From the NCBI GenBank assembly GCA_029204225.1, contig CM055108.1:18325779-18385778 (forward strand): DNA of 60,000 bases, in the 5' to 3' direction. This document shows, piece after piece, positions 52,984-60,000 of this stretch. Each line of letters opens with the position of its first letter. Position 1 is the first letter of the stretch. The position numbers were made by a program, and so were the translations under genes. The notes beneath the pieces are model-generated. The model was not told the DNA's origin, did no database searches, and worked only from the letters and a program-made list of their open reading frames with translations. The stretch comes from Diphasiastrum complanatum (lineage: Eukaryota > Streptophyta > Lycopodiopsida > Lycopodiales > Lycopodiaceae).

Positions 52984-54519
52984 CTAACAAATCTAAACAA
53001 AACTGCACATTATCACCACAATACCAAGCATACAAATCTTAGTGAATCAAATTTGTATAGAGTTATCACAGTCAAAGATATCATATTGACCAAACCTAAC
53101 AAGCAGCAAAAGCTCCGAGTTGAGGAAAATATGTTGGGCCTGCATCCCATCCACAACTACAACCGTGTTAGAACATGGACATTATTGTGGGAACTACAAG
53201 TGTCTACACATATTCTCAGTTGTTATCCATGTCGTAACAAGTAGTCTGTCATGTGCCAACCTTAGCATTAAAACATCTAATCCACTCATGAACATCAAAT
53301 TACCATGGAAATAAAAGAAATCAAGAAAACTAGTCAACAATCAAGAAGATAAATAAAGATAGCAAAACTTCACCAAAATAGGCAAAGTAAGAATTCTTTA
53401 TTTATGATTAAAGAACATTTGCTGGATGTTTCAAAATCTTTCCAATATGTGATGGTAACTGTGAAACTGTCAAGTCGATGTTCGATTTTCAGAGTTTAGG
53501 TCCATGTTGAACGTGATTTGAAAATTTCGGATTACGTAAAACTTGAAAAAAAAACCATGGATGTTTGGTTTGTAATAGTATTGGATACTCATTGCTGACT
53601 TTTTTGAATCTTTGGTATCTTATATACGTGGTCTCCTGAGAACTTCTTAATCAAAATTATGAAATTTCTTTTTAAAAGGGGGAGAAGAAAAGATAGGAAT
53701 AGAACTTTGTTGCATTGATTTTGAAAAAAAAAATCCAATATGTAAAGCAAAGATAGAACTATCCAGTTTAAAATAGAGGAACTCTTTAAGTGATTATTTT
53801 GAATAATCTGAAACTAGGGGAGTTGAGCTGTGAGATATTCATGAATATGGGAAGTAGTGATAAAGATTAAATGAAGGTTCACTGATTGTTACCAAGTACC
53901 ATTTTGTTATGGATTGGATCAATGGAATAAAAGCTTCAATCTTAACTTTATGTCCAAAGATGTCTGTATAAGTTAGCCTAATCGTGGTTTGTACACTAAG
54001 ACCAATAATAGGCTAACTGTTAGAAGATATTTTGTTAATAAGAGTTAGATGGTTGGAAAACTTGTGATTTGGAGTTAATCACTTCAAAGATTTCCCAGAT
54101 ATATTATCTACTCATAAGAAATAGAGTTCTTTTGTAGCTAAGTTGCAAGATTCTCAGTGAGTTATGTGAGTAACATATGCAGATTATGGATATTTGCCAA
54201 GTTATAGCCTATGTTTATGTACAAGAACATAGTTGGATACGTTGCTTATGTACATCTTAATCTTGTGGATCTACTATGTGTTCCTATGTACAGAGTTTAT
54301 ATCGTATACTTAAACTAGTCAGTGTGCATAGACATATGAACAAGTAATGTGAGGAACAATTACTTGTAGGTTAATGAATCTTTTTTTTGAAAGGATAATT
54401 CATTAACGTATTGATGGTTTGGATTTGGCTCTAAATGTGGTATTATTTAATTAGGAGCAGTTAAGTCTATTAAGAATGAATGGATGCTATTTTCTGGCAT
54501 GTGATGCTAGGGATAGAGC
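52982..54519. other. Unassigned intergenic sequence
   Basis: AT-rich; no gene or recognisable element. It ends at the LTR beginning near 54520. Confidence 0.5.
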
Positions 54520-55411
54520 TAAAGAGACATTACGTTTCTACTTTAAAGCCTTAGTATTTTTCCTTGTCTTTTTAGACTGCTGCATATTTTTAACTAGTTT
54601 TTGCATAGTCTGCATATTTGAACTGTTTGTCACACAGTTTGCATTTTTCGCGTTTTTCGCATTTTGATAAAAGGCGACAATAGGTCTAAAATGGCCCAAA
54701 TCTTGTTTTAGCCAACCTTTTGCTTTTTCGGCTTTTTCGTCTCATACTCAAAAGGCCTACACTTTGGGTTAGGCCGACACTCCAAGGTGGAGACGAACTA
54801 TCGGCTCGGGCGTGAAGTTTTTTTTTTTTAAACTACCACAATCCACCACCACCATGCAACGTCAACAAAAACGTACTTAAACAGATGCTTAACAGATGCT
54901 TAGCTTAAGCATAGCTAATCAATCTTGTAATCTTATCCAACATAATATATACAGTGGTATTAGAGACACATACATAATAGAGTATCCTGAACGCAGCACT
55001 AAGTGAGATGCGTATCAAGGAGAGAGAGATATAGATCTAGTAGTAGCTAGTTCCTTTCGTGAGAAGAGAATACCTCTCACGCCGACGCGCTGATCTGGGA
55101 AACAAACAGTGCTCAAGAAAGAACTTGATTGGAAACTCGATTCTAATAATATAGACGAGTATACCTTTTCTGCTCAATGCGCAATATGTGAATGTTGTGA
55201 TTTTGTTCAATTTACCAATAGCTATATTTCCACTGTCATTAGACATTATCTGTTGTTCATAAATTCATTATCAGATTAGCAGTAGCTATCTGCGGTTCGG
55301 AGGATGATTAATTGGGGGTTCAGGCAGTAGTCTTATCCGACAGATCGGCTCCATCTGAGCTTAACCAAAATCCTCATCGACAAAGACAAGAGAAGTGAAC
55401 GAATTCCAACA
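54520..55411 (+). repeat. 5' LTR of outer copia element
   Basis: Starts near taaagagacattacg (54520, first base pair TG decayed to TA) and ends gaattccaaca at 55411. It matches 59647-60000 (shared landmarks ctactttaaagccttagta, gacaataggtctaaaatg, gagacgaactatcggctcg). A primer site TGGTGTCAGAGCAA follows at 55413-55426, with a second primer-like TGGTATCAAAGCAA at 55470-55483. Confidence 0.85.
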
Positions 55412-55518
55412 GTGGTGTCAGAGCAATTTGATTGCTCGGCCATGCTGACTCTTTTTCTTAGATTCCAATAGTGGTATCAAAGCAATAAGGCTTAATTAGA
55501 GCCTCGTCACTGAGACTA

Positions 55519-56512
55519 TGGCTTCCATTCACAGCATCCAATCTAAGATATGCACAATACTTGAAGCAGACAAGTCAAACTTTCTTGCTTGGAAAGTGAA
55601 GACGTTGCTAATCCTAAGAGGAGAAGCGTTATAGTCATGGGTGGATGGCACCGAAGAGATGATAGCCAGCACAGGCAAAGATCTGCATGAGTGAAAAGAG
55701 AATAATGACAAAGTAGTAGTTGTCGTCTCCTCTTCCATTGAAGATAGCATCACCCTTGACCTCGCATCAATCTCAAACGCTAGAGAGATGTGGGATGCAC
55801 TCATCAGCAGATTTCAGATCAAGTCACGAAATCAGATAATGCATCTAGAAGATCAGCTTACCTATCTAAGATGGGATGGCAAAGATCTCACCAGCCTCAT
55901 CAGGAAGATGAAGAACCTGTTCCTATCGCTACACAACGCTGGAGTAGAACACACGGTCTCACAAGAGAAGCAACTTAGTCACTTGCTACGCTCCTTACCA
56001 CGATCGTTTCGGACACCCGGACATTGCTGGCTAAAGATCCTACAATGACCTTCGACAAGGCATTCATTGACATCAAAGAAGAAGTTGAAGCCAAAGAGCA
56101 CTACAACGACAAGAATGAGTCTGATCAAGCTTTCTACAGCAACAAAGACCAGTCGAAGAAGAAGGCTCAACCTAAGAGGGAGTCGACAAAGAGAACAAAT
56201 CAAAACCAACAGAAGCAGATCAAAAGGAAGGAACAGACAGCAAGGCAACGACAAGAAGACATGCGACAGACGCAGACGTGACAACCACACAGTGGATAAA
56301 TGTTGGCTGAATCCAAGGATTGAGTGCATACATTGTCACAAGAAAGGCCATGCATCCATGGATTGCTACGACAATCCAAGAAACAAGAAAACGCAGAGCG
56401 GGAAGAAAAGCATGAACATCACATCATACATGGAAGAGCCCAAATCCTCAAAGATGGCTGAAGACCGAGCTAGCAGAAGCCCTATTGCTTATTTGTGCAC
56501 TGATATATGTGA
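55519..56512 (+). pseudogene. Gag of outer copia element
   Basis: Starts MASIHSIQSKICTILEADKSNF at 55519. In-frame stops occur at about 55633 and 55690, and a frameshift near 56025. AREMWDALISRFQIKS and LEDQLTYLRWDGKDL are typical Gag sequence. The zinc knuckle CIHCHKKGHASMDC is intact at about 56328-56370. Sequence ends at about 56512 where the nested element begins. It is the same family as the fragment at 1-215. Confidence 0.88.
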
Positions 56513-57500
56513 CTCTCTCCGAAAGCATGACTACGCCTATTAGAACGAACAAAACGGTAGTGATGGGATTCATAGTCATTCTTGATTATGTAGCCAAACT
56601 TTAATAAATGAATGAAGCTCCAGAAGAATGGTTTGTCGCGAATAATAAGACAAACTATTCGTCACGAATGATTTGCGAAGAGCTAGACGGTGCTCGATTG
56701 AAAATTAGTCTCGAATGATTCGTGAAAGACAAGACCAAATGTTAGTCGTCTATTACGAGAAAGAACAACTAGAAAGAACATACAGAATGAATGATAAGCA
56801 TAGCAATATTAACATAGAACTGAATGCAAAACAAAGAACTGTATCAGATTAAGTATATCATGTATCATGTCAATAATGCGGTAGAGCACAAGACAATAGC
56901 GAACGAAACCGCGTGTCCTAAAAAGCTTATACAATTTGTAAAGGAATAAAATCTTATTGCTGACAATCAAGAATCAATGCGCAAGGCATCTACTTCGTCT
57001 CATTCACTCATAACTCATTAACCTCGTTCAACTGAATATGCAAATGGTATCCAATATATATATACAATATATTACAGGAGTGCAGATGTGGAAAGTATAG
57101 TGGATGTGTTGTCTGTAAGAGATCGTGGATGGTTGCAGTCGTTGTCCAGTCTATTAGCGCAGCTGCATGGGGTGAGCATGAAAAGGGTGCGACGTCAGTC
57201 AGTGTTGAAGTGATCATTGGTGATGACAATGCAAAAAGTGCATCACTCTTACAAATAGCCTTAGGATTAGATTTACAAGGTGCCTTTGCTTTTAGGGCAC
57301 CTTTGGCATGCTGTAAGATAGTGTCCCCTTTTCGCTTGTCACCATAACGTGTGTAAAAATATAGTGTCGCGATTCTTTTCTTCGTCTGTGCAAATTTGCG
57401 TGTAAATATGCAGACTGCGCAACAACGTTAGTAAATATACAACATGAATGGAGGCAGATTAAAATGGGATTTAAGGAGAGTAGAGAGAATAAATCCAAGA
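56513..57500 (-). repeat. 3' LTR of nested copia element, truncated
   Basis: Matches 58393-59382 at high identity, lacking the ~170 bp at the outer (U5) end. Right end ccaaga at 57500 is a decayed ccaaca, next to the purine tract aggtgggg on the minus strand. Confidence 0.85.
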
Positions 57501-58208
57501 CCCCACCTTAATCTAGATCCGTGAATGCCTTGATCTTCAGACTGAGCAATGCACAAAATTTTTGTGTGCATTAACATTGAGTGCTTTTGTGAAGATGTCT
57601 GCAACCATGTCTTGCGTTCTGCAGTACGTTAAGCTGACCTCTCTATCGAGAACCTTGCCCCTGATGTACTGATATCTGATCTCAATGTGCTTACTCCTAG
57701 AATGAAATCTAGGGTTGGCTGATAAGGCAATAATTTCTTCCTGAGATGTAGCTTGGAAGCTATATCTCGCACTTCGTATAGTGTGCTCAAGATGTCCCAG
57801 ACTTCTTTCGATGTCTGAGCCTCGGATACATGGCCGATCTGGGTATCCGTGATATTGAGAATGATCAGCGTGAAAGCTTTTCTATCCTTCAGCTTCCATC
57901 TGGCGATTGTCACCTCGTTCGCTTCGGGTTTCCCTTCTGCACCTGTAACAACGTCGTACAATTCTTTTGCCATTAGAACAGTTTTCATCTTAAATTTCCA
58001 CAGATGGTAATTGGCTCCATCAAGCTTGTCCATGATAGGACTGGCTTTCCCTTGGGAATCCATGTGGAAGAGTTAGTCTAAGTGATAGGAGAAACTATCA
58101 GTGACTTAAGTATGAAAATCTGATACTAAAACATACAGAACAAGAAAACAATAACTCTATCGGCTAGTAGAGTCTTGTACTGTGGAAGCTTATCAAGCTA
58201 TGAAAATA
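57501..58208 (-). pseudogene. Nested copia: gag fused to RNase H tail by deletion
   Basis: Minus-strand Gag starts at 58063 (MDSQGKASPIMDKLDGANYHLWKFKMK) and runs to SKLHLRKK near 57733. There it joins the end of pol, IALSANPRFHSRSKHIEI (57730-57670, another frame), and MVADIFTKAL (57610). Zinc knuckle, protease, integrase and RT are all missing. This is an internally deleted, non-autonomous copy. Confidence 0.88.
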
Positions 58209-58220
58209 GCTCTGATACCA
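58209..58220 (-). other. Primer-binding site of nested copia element
   Basis: The minus strand reads TGGTATCAGAGC exactly next to the LTR end CCCAACA, the standard copia initiator tRNA-Met site. Confidence 0.9.
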
Positions 58221-59382
58221 TGTTGGGAGAGAGGGAGATGAACGAGTTGAGAAAAAGGTGTCGTATGTTAGAAATGAAAAATAAGCTCAAAGAGGTAAGA
58301 CGAACACGAACGAGACACGAACTCGAACAAGAAACGAATGAGAAACGAACTCGAACAGAAAATGTTCGTGCGCAGTGGAACGAGCTATACAACTCTCTCC
58401 GAAAGCATGACTACGCCTATCAGAACGAACAAATCGGTAGTGATGGGAATCACAGTCGTTCTTGATTACGTAGCCAAACTTTAATAAATGAATGAAGCTC
58501 TAGAAGAATGGTTTGTCACAAATAGTAAGACAAACTATTTGTCGTGAGTGATTCACAAAGAGCTAGATGGTGCTCGACTGATAATTATTCACGAATAATT
58601 TGCAAAAGACAAGACCAGATGTTAGTCGTCTATTGCTAGAAAGAACAACTAGAAAGATCAGACAGAATGAATGATAAGCATAGCAATATTAACATAGAAC
58701 TGAACGTAGAACAAAGAACTGTATCATATTAAGTAAATCATGTATACATGTCAATAATGCGGTAGAGCACAAGACAATAGCGGACGAAACCGCATGCCCT
58801 ATGAAGCTTATACAATCTGTAAAGGAATAAAACCTTATTGCTGACAATCAAGAATCAATGCGCAAGGCATCTACTTCGTCTCATTCACTCATAACTCATT
58901 AACCTCGTTCAACTGAATATGCAAATGGTATCCAGTATATATCATACATTATATTACAGGTGTGTAGATGTGGAAAGTATAGTGGATGTGTTGTCTGTAA
59001 GAGATCGTGGGTGGCTGCAGTCGTTGTCCAGTCTATTAGCACAGCTGCATGGGGTGAGCGTGAAAAGGATGCGATGTCAGTCAATGCTGAAGTGATCGTT
59101 GGTGATGACAATGCAAAAAGTGCGTCACTCTTACGAGTAGCCTTAGGATTAGATTTACAGGGTGCCTTTACTTTTAGGACACCTTTGGCATTCTGTAAGA
59201 TAGTGTCCCCTTTTCACCTGTCACCATAACGTGCGTAAAAACACAGTGTCGCGATTCTTTTATTTGTCTGTGCGAATTTGCATGTAAATATGCAGACTAC
59301 GCGACAACATTAGTAAATATGCAGCATGAATGGAGGCAGACTAAAATGGGATTTAAGGAGAGCAGAGGGAATAAATCCAACA
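58221..59382 (-). repeat. 5' LTR of nested copia element, 1162 bp
   Basis: Complete LTR with TGTTGG/CCAACA ends: on the minus strand it starts TGTTGGATTTATTCCC at 59382 and ends CCCAACA at 58221. Contains gttcgtgcgcagtggaacgag and a run of acgaactcgaac-type repeats near its end (58300-58370). Confidence 0.9.
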
Positions 59383-59646
59383 CACCGAAGGACCGTTGAT
59401 CATGCATATGGACAACACCTCTGCTATTCATCTGACAAAAGACCTAGTGTTTCATTCCAGAACGAAGTACATCGCCATCAAGTATCACTTGATTTGGGAT
59501 TTGGTTGAGAAGGACCGAGCTTAAGACCGCATCTTCATACCGACAAGGCAGATGGTAGCTGATATATTTACAAAGGCATTGGATAAGGCAATGTTCGAAA
59601 GGCAGAGGGTTAGAGTGAGAGTTGGAAACACTCTTTAAGAGAGAGC
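59383..59646 (+). pseudogene. RNase H tail of outer copia element
   Basis: Plus strand: NTSAIHLTKDLVFHSRTKYIAIKYHLIWDLVEKDR, then MVADIFTKALDKAMFERQR, the end of pol, then a purine tract (aagagagagc) before the LTR. It continues the element whose Gag is at 55519; everything between Gag and RNase H is absent. Confidence 0.88.
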
Positions 59647-60000
59647 TGAAGAAACATTAATTTTCTACTTTAAAGCCTTAGTATTTTTCCTTGTCTTTTT
59701 AGATTGCTGCATATTTTTAACTAGTTTTTGCACAGTCTGCATATTTGAATTATTTGTTGCACAGTTCACATTTTTCGTATTTTGATAAAAGACGACAATA
59801 GGTCTAAAATGACCCAAATCTTGTTTTAGCCAACCTTCAGCTTTTTCGCCTCATACTCAGAAGGTCGACACTTCAGGTTAGGCCAACACTCCAGGGTGGA
59901 GACGAACTATCGGCTCGGCTTGGTCGTGAAGTTTTTTTTTTTTAAACTACCACAATCCACCGCCACCATGAAACGTCAATAGAAACGTACTTAAGCATAT
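59647..60000 (+). repeat. 3' LTR of outer copia element (runs off window)
   Basis: Begins TGAAGAAACATTAATTTTC and matches the first ~350 bp of the LTR at 54520. The rest lies beyond the window. Confidence 0.88.

Overview
This window is nuclear DNA of a flowering plant. It holds three split genes with canonical GT-AG introns and clear plant homologues, set in a mass of decayed Ty1/copia retrotransposons, a Helitron remnant, tRNA-derived SINEs and long GA, GT and TA microsatellites. I cannot name the species. No bacterial, organellar or intact viral genes were seen.

Genes. (1) 2475-8779, plus: a two-pass membrane protein with an N-terminal SGPL-repeat region (plant At1g16860-like family); four exons join in frame to 506 codons. 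(2) 32241-35906, plus: a Yip1-domain Golgi/endosome membrane protein; six exons join in frame to 284 codons. (3) 44778-49837, minus: an ARF1-class small GTPase; five exons give 180 codons, one short of the usual 181, so a tiny last exon probably lies below 44778. All three carry a GA-rich tract upstream of the start codon, reading GA on the sense strand.

Layout. 1-215: copia gag scrap. 400-2474: minisatellite, paired hairpins and leader of gene 1. 2475-8779: gene 1. 8780-10754: featureless. 10755-18503: rearranged copia family with 1.06-kb LTRs, first as a tandem LTR-internal array on the minus strand, then head-to-head with a plus-strand copy. 18504-21153: direct repeats around an unidentified ORF. 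21429-29516: further copia fragments, including a second tandem LTR array. 29553-31891: a Helitron N-terminal fragment between 309-bp direct repeats. 32051-35906: gene 2, with a GC-rich island, three back-to-back palindromes and a duplicated splice donor in or near its introns. 36930-42913: two SINEs, a copia fragment, and a 640-bp block built from repeats of one palindromic motif. 44778-50417: ARF gene and promoter. 51334-52100: possible Ty3-type LTR. 54520-60000: a copia element with a second copia nested inside it in the opposite orientation.

The genes do not form an operon or a shared pathway by position, although YIP1 and ARF proteins both act in Golgi membrane traffic. The transposon ORFs are nearly all broken by stops, frameshifts or large deletions. 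The most unusual unexplained structures are the palindromic block at 39628-40273, the triple palindrome at 34071-34148, and the 64-bp tandem duplication that copies the exon 3 splice donor of the YIP1 gene.
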